Under the pieces are notes generated by a model. It was not told the DNA's origin. It saw only the letters and a program-made list of their open reading frames with translations, and did not search any database. The position numbers were made by a program, and so were the translations under genes. Shown in pieces: positions 1 through 6,889 of a DNA stretch of 17,753 nt (its first letter is position 1; each line of letters opens with the position of its first letter). Location: contig SBBH01000036.1 in the NCBI GenBank assembly GCA_005239795.1, positions 1-17,753 on the forward strand. Direction: 5' to 3'. Source of the stretch: Planctomycetales bacterium. Its GTDB lineage: Bacteria > Planctomycetota > SBBH01.

Positions 1-1
1 C

Positions 2-1054
2 CCTGCGACCGCCACCCCCCCCCCGGCCCCGTCGTCCGAGCCGGTGAACCGCCTGGGGCTCACGGCCAAGGAGTATGACGGCGCGGCCTCCACCCTGTGC
101 AAGGGGTGCGGCCACGATTCGATCACGAACCGCCTCATACAAGCCTGCTGGGAAATGGGAGTCGAGCCCCACCGCGTCGCCAAGATGAGCGGAATCGGAT
201 GCTCGTCGAAGACCCCCGCCTACTTCCTCGGGCGCTCCCACGGGATCAACGCCGTCCATGGCCGGATGCCCTCGATCGCCACCGGCGCGATGGTGGCCAA
301 CAAGACGCTTCTTGCGATCGGTGTTTCCGGCGACGGGGATACCGCCTCGATTGGGATCGGTCAGTTCTGCCACCTCATACGCCGCAACGTCCCCGTGCTC
401 TATATCATCGAGAACAACGGCGTCTACGGCCTCACCAAGGGGCAGTTTTCCGCCACCGCCGATATCGGCTCGATGCAGAAGGGGGGCGCCGCGAACGAAT
501 ACCACCCGATCGACTGCTGCGCTCTGGCGGTGAACCTGGGGTGCGGCTTCGTGGCGCGCTCCTTTTCAGGGGACGCCAAACAGCTCCTCCAGGTCCTGAA
601 AGCGGCGCTGGCCTACAAAGGGACAGCGCTGGTCGACGTCGTCTCCCCCTGCGTCACCTTCAACGACCACGAGGGGTCCACAAAATCGTACAAGCATGCG
701 AAGGAGACCGACACGCCCCTCCACGAGATCGGCTTCGTCCCCTACTTTGAGGAGATCAAGGTCGACTACGCCCCCGGCTCCGCACAGGAAGTGACGATGC
801 ACGACGGCTCCAAGCTCATGCTCAAGAAACTTCAGATGGACTACAATCCAAGCGACCGGATGCAGGCCCTGCAGGTGATTGAAAAGGGTCAGAAGGAGAA
901 CCACCTCATCACCGGGATCCTCTATGTCGACCCGAAGATGAAGGACTTCACCCAGCACTTGAACCTCGTCGACGAGCCGCTGGCGACGTTGCCGATCGAG
1001 AAGACGCGGCTCTCGAAAGCCGCTTTGGACGAGATCCTGGAGTCGTATAAGTGA
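2..1054 (+). CDS. korB: 2-oxoacid:ferredoxin oxidoreductase, beta subunit (KorB/PorB-like), open at left edge
   Basis: This is the TPP-binding beta subunit that decarboxylates a 2-oxoacid (2-oxoglutarate or pyruvate) and passes electrons to ferredoxin. Counting from the GTG at 44, the family's four Fe-S cysteines are visible: CKGCGH (C19, C22), GIGC (C53) and SPCVTFN (C203). The TPP/Mg motif GDGD is at 96-99, followed by IIENNGVYGLTKGQ, which is strongly KorB-like. The frame stays open 5' of that GTG to the window edge and reads a Pro/Ala-rich stretch (PATATPPPAPSSEP). The true start is therefore probably outside the window, and GTG 44, with no good Shine-Dalgarno, is the fallback. The catalytic partner (alpha subunit) should lie just upstream but is not seen. 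Residues after about 240 form the family's C-terminal region. The family is certain; the substrate (2-oxoglutarate favoured over pyruvate) is inferred from overall resemblance only. Confidence 0.88.
   Translation, partial: PATATPPPAPSSEPVNRLGLTAKEYDGAASTLCKGCGHDSITNRLIQACWEMGVEPHRVAKMSGIGCSSKTPAYFLGRSHGINAVHGRMPSIATGAMVANKTLLAIGVSGDGDTASIGIGQFCHLIRRNVPVLYIIENNGVYGLTKGQFSATADIGSMQKGGAANEYHPIDCCALAVNLGCGFVARSFSGDAKQLLQVLKAALAYKGTALVDVVSPCVTFNDHEGSTKSYKHAKETDTPLHEIGFVPYFEEIKVDYAPGSAQEVTMHDGSKLMLKKLQMDYNPSDRMQALQVIEKGQKENHLITGILYVDPKMKDFTQHLNLVDEPLATLPIEKTRLSKAALDEILESYK
15..24. repeat. Homopolymeric C10 tract
   Basis: Ten consecutive C residues lie in the Pro-coding 5' extension of the korB frame, upstream of the GTG at 44. 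The length is slippage-prone, so it could be either a sequencing/assembly length error or a real variable tract. A one-base change would disconnect any upstream start codon from the rest of korB. Confidence 0.8.
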
Positions 1055-1057
1055 CCC

Positions 1058-2881
1058 ATGCTGAATCGTTTCCCGAAGGCCCTCTCGGTCATCTTCCTGG
1101 GGCTCGCGGTGGGCTTGCTCATATGCCTCTGGCTCCTGAAAGAAGCCGTCCCGCCGACACCCCGCGCCAGACCGAAGACGCAAGCCCCCTCTTCCCGGCC
1201 ACAGGCGCCTCCCGCCACCCCGGTGATGGACGGCGGGCCGAAAAAAAATAAAGACCCGGTTCAACCGACCGCGAAGCAAACGCCGCCGGCCGCATCCCCA
1301 GCCGCATCCGTTGAATCCCGCGTCATCGTCCGCCTGATCGAGGCAGCCAGTGAAACCCCGATCGCGGGGGCGTCCATCCATCTGGCTTGGCTTCCTGGGT
1401 CAGAGGCGGCTCTTTCTGCGGACCGCGATGCAACAAAAGGGCTCTGGAGAAGCTCCAAAAAAACGAAATCGAAACAAGGAAGCACCGGGCCGGACGGGAC
1501 AGCTCATTTTCTCATCCAGACCGACGCCGCGGAAAAAGAGATCCTCGTCTTCGCCATGGCGAGTTCCGCGGAATGCACGAACAGGCCGGAGAGGAATTTT
1601 TCCTTTCCTTCCGGGGCCTCCCACACCGTGGAACTCCGCGCCGAACGGGGGGGAAAAGTCCGGGGGAAAGTCCGCCTCGACGGCGCTCCCGAAGGGGAAC
1701 CCTTGCCGGAGCAACTGTCCGTGTGCTGCTCTCCGGAATACGGAGGAACCGTCGAGATCGGCACCCCGATGTTCGGCTGCACCCTTGATTCGAAAACAGG
1801 AGAATACCTCTCGGAAATTCTCATCCCCCGGCGTTATTTCGTCTGGCTCGTCTCCGGAGGGGAAGGAATGGAATTCGAGCAGGTATCCAAATACCAGTTG
1901 GCGCTGGTCGAGGCAGGCAAGACTGTGGAGGGCCCTACGATCGTCATCCGGCCCTACCCGACGTTCACAGGTGTCGCCCAGGATGCTCATGGGACTTTCC
2001 TGACCGACAGGGAGATTAAGGCAATTTTCGAAAACCGGTGGCTTGATCGGGGCACGGCCAGCCGATCTGATGAGACTGGAAAATTCCAGGTGAAATTTCC
2101 TCGCCATGTCACCTGGGTCAACCTCTCGATCGACGGATACCTGCCCCTCAGGCTCCCCCCCGAGGCGGTCAAGGCCGCGCTGGATCAGGGCGGGGATCTC
2201 GGCACGCTCCTTTTCCACCGGGGAGGAAGGATCTGGGGACGCGCGGTTTCAGACCGGGACGGGACCCCCCTCAATAACGTCCATATCCGAGCCTTGCCAG
2301 CGGGGGCCCAAAAAACTGGCTGGTCGAGCAGCGAAAATGACGCTCTCCAAACCAGAACCCGGGAAACCCTCCAGGGAGATTGGGAACCTCGAACAAAGGA
2401 GTCCCCTCACGGATGGTTCGTCATCCAGAATGTCCCTTCCGGACGGATCCGCCTGACGGCCCAAGCCACGCCGGGAAGCGCATCCCTGGATCTGACCGTG
2501 ACGGAAGACGCCTCTATCGGCCCGGTGGAACTGCGCCTTGTGTCCACCGGCGAGGTGGAGGGGACGCTCCTGTGGCCCAACCGGCGACAGGGGCCTTCTC
2601 TGGCGGTGGGAGCCTATCCGGTCAGCGAAGACAAAGCGGTGCGCTCTTTCCCTCCGCCGCAAACGGAGGGGCGCCTTCCCAACGGGGCGACGGCGAGCGC
2701 CAGAACAGATCTGGAAGGGAATTTTCGTTTCGCCAGCCTTCCGCCGGGACACTACGTGTTCGTCTCCCAAATCCGCCACGAGGGGAAATCGTACCGGGCG
2801 GTCTCCGAGATCGTGGACCTGACGTTTTCCGGCGCGTCCGCGATGGGACTGAGACTCGAATTCGCCGAGGTCCCAGAATGA
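1058..2881 (+). CDS. Membrane-anchored protein with repeated carboxypeptidase-regulatory-like (beta-sandwich) domains
   Basis: I do not recognise a named family for the 607-aa whole. Residues about 7-27 form one hydrophobic segment (signal anchor or uncleaved signal). A Pro/Ala/Lys-rich linker follows to about residue 85. The rest reads as about five successive Ig/transthyretin-like folds of the CarboxypepD_reg type. These show recurring patterns such as PIAGASIH, GPDGTAHF, GRIWGRAVSDRDGTPL, GWFVIQNVPSGRIRL, DLEGNFRFASLPPGHY. Such domains are known as stalk or adhesion modules outside the cytoplasm; no catalytic domain is visible. The ATG lies 3 bp after the korB stop, with only a weak GGAG about 17 nt upstream, so translation may depend on coupling. 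GC looks somewhat lower than in korB. A surface or periplasmic structural role is inference. Confidence 0.8.
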   Translation: MLNRFPKALSVIFLGLAVGLLICLWLLKEAVPPTPRARPKTQAPSSRPQAPPATPVMDGGPKKNKDPVQPTAKQTPPAASPAASVESRVIVRLIEAASETPIAGASIHLAWLPGSEAALSADRDATKGLWRSSKKTKSKQGSTGPDGTAHFLIQTDAAEKEILVFAMASSAECTNRPERNFSFPSGASHTVELRAERGGKVRGKVRLDGAPEGEPLPEQLSVCCSPEYGGTVEIGTPMFGCTLDSKTGEYLSEILIPRRYFVWLVSGGEGMEFEQVSKYQLALVEAGKTVEGPTIVIRPYPTFTGVAQDAHGTFLTDREIKAIFENRWLDRGTASRSDETGKFQVKFPRHVTWVNLSIDGYLPLRLPPEAVKAALDQGGDLGTLLFHRGGRIWGRAVSDRDGTPLNNVHIRALPAGAQKTGWSSSENDALQTRTRETLQGDWEPRTKESPHGWFVIQNVPSGRIRLTAQATPGSASLDLTVTEDASIGPVELRLVSTGEVEGTLLWPNRRQGPSLAVGAYPVSEDKAVRSFPPPQTEGRLPNGATASARTDLEGNFRFASLPPGHYVFVSQIRHEGKSYRAVSEIVDLTFSGASAMGLRLEFAEVPE

Positions 2882-2987
2882 AAAGAATTGGTGTCCCCTA
2901 ACGCCCCGTGCTTTCCAAGGACAGCGGTTCAGGAAGGCGACATTCCAGAACGATTTCATCGCTCGGCCGGCTGCACCAGAGCCCTGT

Positions 2988-3188
2988 TCAGCGCGCGGAG
3001 CGCCGGCGGCGGCGCCTGGAGGCCGCGCCCGATGCCGACGTCGAACGCGTAGCAGGGGGAGCCGGGGGACCGAATCTCGCGTAAAACTTCTGCATCCGGT
3101 GGAGCCACCGGAAATAGTCTCGAACTCCTTGATCTCTGGATGATTCGTCGCACGCCTGCCATGCCGTCCCCTTCGTCCTCTGCTTCAT
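2988..3188 (-). CDS. Small hypothetical protein coupled to the upstream nucleotidyltransferase gene
   Basis: This 66-aa ORF starts with ATG at 3188, sharing ATGA with the TGA stop of the nucleotidyltransferase gene (4-bp overlap), which is the main argument that it is real. Residues 1-40 are plausible protein, with an aromatic helix-like stretch (VRDYFRWLHRMQKFYARF). Residues 41-66 turn abruptly into a Pro/Ala/Ser then Arg-rich tail over a GC-rich stretch, which may mean a frameshift. Another frame continues to 2956 with a more protein-like composition. No family is recognised. The position behind an MNT/AbiEii-like enzyme suggests the partner in a toxin-antitoxin-like pair, but this is inference. 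If it is rejected, 2882-3184 is a 303-base stretch with no terminator or other signal that I can see. Confidence 0.5.
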   Translation of the reverse strand: MKQRTKGTAWQACDESSRDQGVRDYFRWLHRMQKFYARFGPPAPPATRSTSASGAASRRRRRRSAR

Positions 3189-3694
3189 TCGGATCGCTCC
3201 CTCAACCAAGATTCTAACACCAAAATGTCGTTGCGATCCTTGTCTCTGTTCGCTTTGCGCTTCATCCTCAAAAGATCGTTGACTCCAACAACGGGAATCT
3301 CAAGATCATCCTTCTCCCGAATCATCCTCCGCTTCCAGGCCATCGCAAACGGCATCGGTTCTGCAACGAATATGTCCAACCGAAAAAGAGCATCCTTGGG
3401 ATGATACCAGGGAAAAGACACCATCCCTTTTTCACGGATCCACTTCCGGCGGACGTCGGTTTTGGCAAAGTCCATCGGATTGACCGGAATCAGGGGGCGA
3501 AGACCAAGCCGCTTGAACGCCGCCAGAGCGCGCCTCGTGTTTTGTGAGGCTAGGTCAACGAAAAGATCCATGTCGCCGGTGGCTCGAACGTAACCGTGCA
3601 AACCCATGGCGACGCCTCCGACGACAAGATACCGGACACGCGCCCGGTTGAGCCCTGCCAAGACCAGGTCATAGCTCATATGAAAATGCGCCAT
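3185..3694 (-). CDS. Nucleotidyltransferase of the MNT/AbiEii-like superfamily
   Basis: This is a 169-aa Pol-beta-fold nucleotidyltransferase. The helix-turn signature VVGGVAMGLHG (GG at 26-27) is followed by RATGDMDLFVD, giving the metal-binding pair D41 and D43. A third candidate aspartate is D107 in FRLDIFV. The C-terminal KANRDKDRNDILVLE resembles the conserved tail of AbiEii/MNT-type enzymes. Such proteins transfer NMP or AMP groups and are often antitoxins or toxins of two-gene modules. The ATG lies 1 bp after the cmk stop, and the TGA overlaps the next small gene. Three hand-counted 60-base lines in this gene give about 45-55% GC, against 77% for one line in cmk, so recent acquisition is likely. 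An alternative start is M6 (MSYDL). The target of modification is unknown. Confidence 0.85.
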   Translation of the reverse strand: MAHFHMSYDLVLAGLNRARVRYLVVGGVAMGLHGYVRATGDMDLFVDLASQNTRRALAAFKRLGLRPLIPVNPMDFAKTDVRRKWIREKGMVSFPWYHPKDALFRLDIFVAEPMPFAMAWKRRMIREKDDLEIPVVGVNDLLRMKRKANRDKDRNDILVLESWLRERSE

Positions 3695-3695
3695 G

Positions 3696-4349
3696 TCAGC
3701 CTTTCCGCTGAACGATTTTCTCGATCTTCTCGATCACATCCTCGATCGAAAGCGCCGTCGTGTCGATCCGGACGGCGCCGGGGGGGCATACGAGCGGCGC
3801 CGCGGCGCGCTGCGTGTCGTGCGCGTCGCGATCCTTGAGCTCGGTCAAGACCTCCTCGCGCGTCAGGCTTGGGTTTCCCGGTACCAGCTCCCTCCAGCGC
3901 CGCTCGGCGCGAACTGATTCGTCACCGTCGAGATAGAATTTCCAGCGCGCGTCGGGGAAAACGACGCTCCCCATGTCGCGCCCCTCTGCGACGGCCGAGC
4001 GCCCCGACACCAGCGCTCGCTGGATCGGCCGCAGGCGCGCGCGCACCTCCCCTTTTTCCGCGATCCGGTAGATCTGCCGCGTCACCTCAGGAGTACGGAT
4101 TTCCTTCGAACGGTCCACGCCGTCCACGAGAATCCGCCCGTCCCCCTCAAACCCGAGCGCCGTGCACCCAAGAAGCGCCAAAAGCGCCGCGGCGTCCTCG
4201 AGATCCGCTTTTTGATCCAGCGCCTTCCAGGTGAGCGCCCGGTATAGGGCCCCCGTGTCAAGGTGGAACCGCCCCAGGCGCATGGCCAAATCCCGCGCGA
4301 CGGTGCTCTTTCCGGAGCCGGCCGGTCCGTCGATCGCGATAACATCCAT
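3696..4349 (-). CDS. cmk: Cytidylate kinase
   Basis: Phosphorylates CMP/dCMP to the diphosphate in pyrimidine nucleotide metabolism, in the cytoplasm. From the ATG at 4349 the protein is 217 aa, a normal length. It has the P-loop GPAGSGKST at 8-16, then DTGALYRALT, the EGRDMGSVVFPDA motif, KFYLDG, and the CMP-kinase lid motif RDAHDTQR. A second in-frame ATG six codons upstream (4367) is possible. I prefer 4349 because family members begin directly with a short beta-strand before the P-loop. Neither start has a clear Shine-Dalgarno. It heads a small - strand unit with the nucleotidyltransferase and the small gene, and is divergent from alr. Confidence 0.95.
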   Translation of the reverse strand: MDVIAIDGPAGSGKSTVARDLAMRLGRFHLDTGALYRALTWKALDQKADLEDAAALLALLGCTALGFEGDGRILVDGVDRSKEIRTPEVTRQIYRIAEKGEVRARLRPIQRALVSGRSAVAEGRDMGSVVFPDARWKFYLDGDESVRAERRWRELVPGNPSLTREEVLTELKDRDAHDTQRAAAPLVCPPGAVRIDTTALSIEDVIEKIEKIVQRKG

Positions 4350-4386
4350 TGAATGGGCATTGAACATAAGTGCATCTTAGCAACAG

Positions 4387-4463
4387 CCGTCGCCAGTCGC
4401 TGGTCGCTAGAACAATGAAAGGATGTTTAATCCTGGCGACTAGAAACTAGTGACTAGCGACTC
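4387..4463. repeat. Two inverted arrays of a degenerate 7-bp repeat in the cmk/alr divergent spacer
   Basis: On the + strand 4436-4463 reads as four heptamers: GCGACTA, GAAACTA, GTGACTA, GCGACTC. On the - strand 4407-4387 reads as three heptamers of the same family: GCGACCA, GCGACTG, GCGACGG. As a result 4395-4410 and 4447-4462 can pair over 16 positions, 14 of them Watson-Crick and two GU wobble in the + strand RNA. The loop is 36 nt and contains a small hairpin (4421-4433). The region lies where promoters for both cmk and alr must be. It does not look like a terminator because there is no T-run and both genes point away. Confidence 0.8.
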
Positions 4464-4493
4464 ACAAGGCGCATCGTTTACATTTCCCCTCGG

Positions 4494-5603
4494 ATGGAAC
4501 ACCGCGCCTGGACCGAGATCAACCTCGCCGCGATCGCGCGCAACGTGCGCCTGATCCGCAAGCAGGCGGGCGCCGCCCATGTCCTCGTCGTGGTGAAGGC
4601 CGACGCCTACGGCCACGGTGCGGTGGAGACGGCCCGCGCCGTGATCGACGCGGGAGCCGCCTTCCTGGGCGTGGGGGATTCCGGCGAGGCGATCGAGCTC
4701 CGGACCGCCGGGATCACCTCCCCGATCCTCGTCCTGGGGAGCCTGATCCCCGGCGAGATCGAGCCGGTGATCACGCACGACATCGCCGTCACGGTCCACT
4801 CCTCGCAAAAGATCCAGACCCTCGCTCAGATCGCCAAGGCCCTGAAAAAGCGGCCCCGGGTCCATCTCAAGATCGACACTGGTATGGGGCGCCTGGGGGC
4901 CCTTCCCTCGCGGGCCCTGGAGCTTCTGACGCAGATCGCCGAAAGCGATGCCCTTGAGCTCGAGGGGATTTCGACGCACCTGGCGGCTGTCGACGCCGAT
5001 AATCCTCAAACGCGCCAGCAGATCGAACTGTTCGCCCAAATCATCAAAGAGGCAGAAGAGCGGGGGATCCGCATCCCCTACCGACACGCGGAGAATTCGC
5101 TCGCCCTCTTCCACGGTCCGGAAGGGACTTTGAATCTGGTCCGCCCCGGCGGGGCGGTCTACGGCATCCTTCACGGCTCCCCGCGCGAAAACGACACCGG
5201 GCTCGAGCCCGCCCTCACCCTGAAGAGCCAGGTGGTCTTCCTCAAGGACCTCCCTGAGGGGGCCAGCATCGGGTATGCCCGAACCTTCACAACGGCGCGC
5301 GCGACCCGCATCGCGATCCTGGCGATCGGCTACAACGATGGCTACCGTTTCGCCCTGGCCAACCGCGGCGAGGTTCTCATCCGCGGAAAGCGAGCCCGTG
5401 TTGCGGGGCGCGTCTCAATGGACTACACCACGGTCGACGTCACCGACATTCCCGATGTCACCGTCGGGGACGAGGCGGTCCTCATCGGCCGGCAGGAGTC
5501 CGAGCGGATCAGTGCCGGGGAGCTCGCCGTAGCAGCCGGGACGATCCCCTACGAAATTCTCTGCGGCCTGGGCAAGCGTGTGCGACGGGTCTATCTCAAA
5601 TAA
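4494..5603 (+). CDS. alr: Alanine racemase
   Basis: A PLP-dependent enzyme that interconverts L- and D-alanine for peptidoglycan precursor synthesis. The 369-aa length is typical. The PLP lysine is K35 in VVVKADAYGHG. The second catalytic base is Y261 in SIGYARTF. GRVSMDYTTVDVTDIP (M309) and VGDEAVLIG form the C-terminal domain signature, and RPGGAVYGI lies at the barrel end. The ATG at 4494 matches the family N-terminus (RAWTEINLAAIARNV) although no Shine-Dalgarno is visible upstream. It is the first gene of an envelope-related + strand run and is divergent from cmk across the heptamer-repeat spacer. Confidence 0.96.
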   Translation: MEHRAWTEINLAAIARNVRLIRKQAGAAHVLVVVKADAYGHGAVETARAVIDAGAAFLGVGDSGEAIELRTAGITSPILVLGSLIPGEIEPVITHDIAVTVHSSQKIQTLAQIAKALKKRPRVHLKIDTGMGRLGALPSRALELLTQIAESDALELEGISTHLAAVDADNPQTRQQIELFAQIIKEAEERGIRIPYRHAENSLALFHGPEGTLNLVRPGGAVYGILHGSPRENDTGLEPALTLKSQVVFLKDLPEGASIGYARTFTTARATRIAILAIGYNDGYRFALANRGEVLIRGKRARVAGRVSMDYTTVDVTDIPDVTVGDEAVLIGRQESERISAGELAVAAGTIPYEILCGLGKRVRRVYLK

Positions 5604-5635
5604 ACACCAAAAACCAAAACTCTAAACATCAAACC
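5601..5635. repeat. A-rich, roughly heptad-periodic spacer after alr
   Basis: The 48-bp alr-GT39 spacer is strikingly A-rich for this genome. From the alr stop codon it can be split into five 7-bp units, TAAACAC, CAAAAAC, CAAAACT, CTAAACA and TCAAACC, sharing an AAAC core; the periodicity is imperfect. It has no inverted repeat and no T-run on the + strand, so it is not a standard terminator. It is followed by the GGGGAA Shine-Dalgarno of the next gene. Confidence 0.5.
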
Positions 5636-5651
5636 GCCGGGGAAGTTCATC

Positions 5652-6848
5652 ATGTCGACCTGCTGGATCGCCCTCTTCGCGACCGCTTTCCTGGTCCGGC
5701 TGGGCTTCTGCCTCGCCGTGGACCGGCTCGCCTCAAGCGAATCCGGCGGCCCCTTCAACTACACCGATCCGGCCTCCTACCGCGCAATCGCCCGGTCGCT
5801 CTCAGAGACCGGAATCTTCGCCGAGGGCCCCTTGCGCGCCAGCCGCCCTCCGCTGTATCCGGCATTTCTAGGAGTGATCTTTCGCGTGTTCGGGGAGATG
5901 TTTTGGGCATGGGCGCTCCCGCAGGCGGTCCTAGGAGCCCTGAGCTGCCTTTGGCTCATCCCGCTCGGGAAGCGCCTGGCGAACGAACGGATCGGCTGGA
6001 TCGCGGCCTGGACCCTCGCTTTCTACCCTCATCACGCGGCGTACACGCCGCTGGCGCTCACCGAAACGCTTTTTCTTTTCCTGTTCTTGGCCCACGCCGC
6101 CTGTGCCGCCGATCTTGGAAGTCCGCGCCGGGCGGTCCTGGCCGGTGTCTTCGGAGGCCTGGCGGTCCTCACGCGCCCGGTGACGCTCCTCTTCTCCCTG
6201 CTTATCTTCCTGTGCACCGCCATACGCGCCCCGAAACCCGTCCACCGGATGGCAACACTCGCCCTCCTGGCCTACCTCGCGACGCTCGCCCCTTGGACGA
6301 TTCGCACCCGCATCGTCCTAGACGAATGGATCGCCGTCACCGCACGCCTCGGCCAGGACCTCTACGAAGGAAACGCTCCAGGCGCCACAGGCGGCCCCCG
6401 CGCGGACGTCATGCTGCTCCCCGCGACGACCGCGGGGCTTCCGGAGGCCCAGCGCGACCGCGCCCTCGCCCGCGAGGCTCTGCACGCAATGCGCGAAAAC
6501 CCGGCGCGCGCCCTCTACCTGACAACCCGCAAGGTGATCCGGACCTGGAACCCCCTACCGAACGATCCCCGCCACAAGACGCCGCTGGTCACGATCGCCC
6601 TGGCCGCCTCCTATGGGCCGGTCCTGATCCTGGCCGCCGCGGCCCTCTGGCGCGGCGCGGGAACCCTGGCGCTTTGGACCTGGACGGGAGGGCTCGTCCT
6701 TTACTTGAGCGTCCTCCACGGACTCCTGATCGGCTCGGTCCGCTTCCGCCTGACCGCCGAACCGTTTTTGATCCTCGCGGCCGCGGCGGGGGCCCTGGAG
6801 CTTTGGAACCGTCTGCGAGGCAACGCTGAAAGCGGTGCGAAGCCGTAG
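5652..6848 (+). CDS. Polytopic GT-C glycosyltransferase, GT39/ArnT-like
   Basis: A 398-aa integral membrane protein with about nine or ten hydrophobic segments. The N-terminal TM is followed by an outer loop carrying D39 in YTDPASYRAIARSL, the position where GT-C enzymes place their catalytic acid. RPPLYPAFLG at 65-74 is the hallmark of the PMT_2/GT39-GT83 group. TETLFLFLFL and a GGLAVLTRP stretch also fit the family. Members move a sugar from a polyprenyl-phosphate carrier to lipid or protein acceptors on the outer face of the inner membrane; donor and acceptor here are unknown. The ATG at 5652 has GGGGAA about 10 nt upstream. Nearby lpxH makes an envelope-lipid or glycan acceptor plausible, which is inference. 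Confidence 0.85.
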   Translation: MSTCWIALFATAFLVRLGFCLAVDRLASSESGGPFNYTDPASYRAIARSLSETGIFAEGPLRASRPPLYPAFLGVIFRVFGEMFWAWALPQAVLGALSCLWLIPLGKRLANERIGWIAAWTLAFYPHHAAYTPLALTETLFLFLFLAHAACAADLGSPRRAVLAGVFGGLAVLTRPVTLLFSLLIFLCTAIRAPKPVHRMATLALLAYLATLAPWTIRTRIVLDEWIAVTARLGQDLYEGNAPGATGGPRADVMLLPATTAGLPEAQRDRALAREALHAMRENPARALYLTTRKVIRTWNPLPNDPRHKTPLVTIALAASYGPVLILAAAALWRGAGTLALWTWTGGLVLYLSVLHGLLIGSVRFRLTAEPFLILAAAAGALELWNRLRGNAESGAKP

Positions 6849-6889
6849 GATTCATGCAAAATTCTACACGGCCACTTTAGAATGCTCCG

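Noticed and set aside
566..1381. 271-aa frame on the - strand across korB
   Set aside because: It has shadow composition (Arg/Gly/His/Asp-rich), no motifs, and lies antisense to a clear KorB.
1400..2218. 272-aa - strand frame opposite the CarboxypepD_reg-like protein
   Set aside because: It has no recognisable motif, and the + strand frame has repeated domain patterns and a membrane anchor.
2882..2987. Terminator between the convergent left-hand operons
   Set aside because: I found no GC-rich stem followed by a T-run on either strand; nothing recognisable is in this spacer.
4387..4463. The cmk/alr hairpin as an intrinsic terminator
   Set aside because: Both flanking genes point away from it and no T-run follows either arm.
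5903..6829. 308-aa + strand frame inside the GT39-like gene
   Set aside because: It is a Pro/Arg-rich shadow of a membrane protein gene in another frame.
6851..6883. TAGAAT box before the AsmA-like gene as a promoter
   Set aside because: A -10-like hexamer is present at 6878-6883, but no -35 box lies at a fitting distance, and transcription would begin at the start codon.
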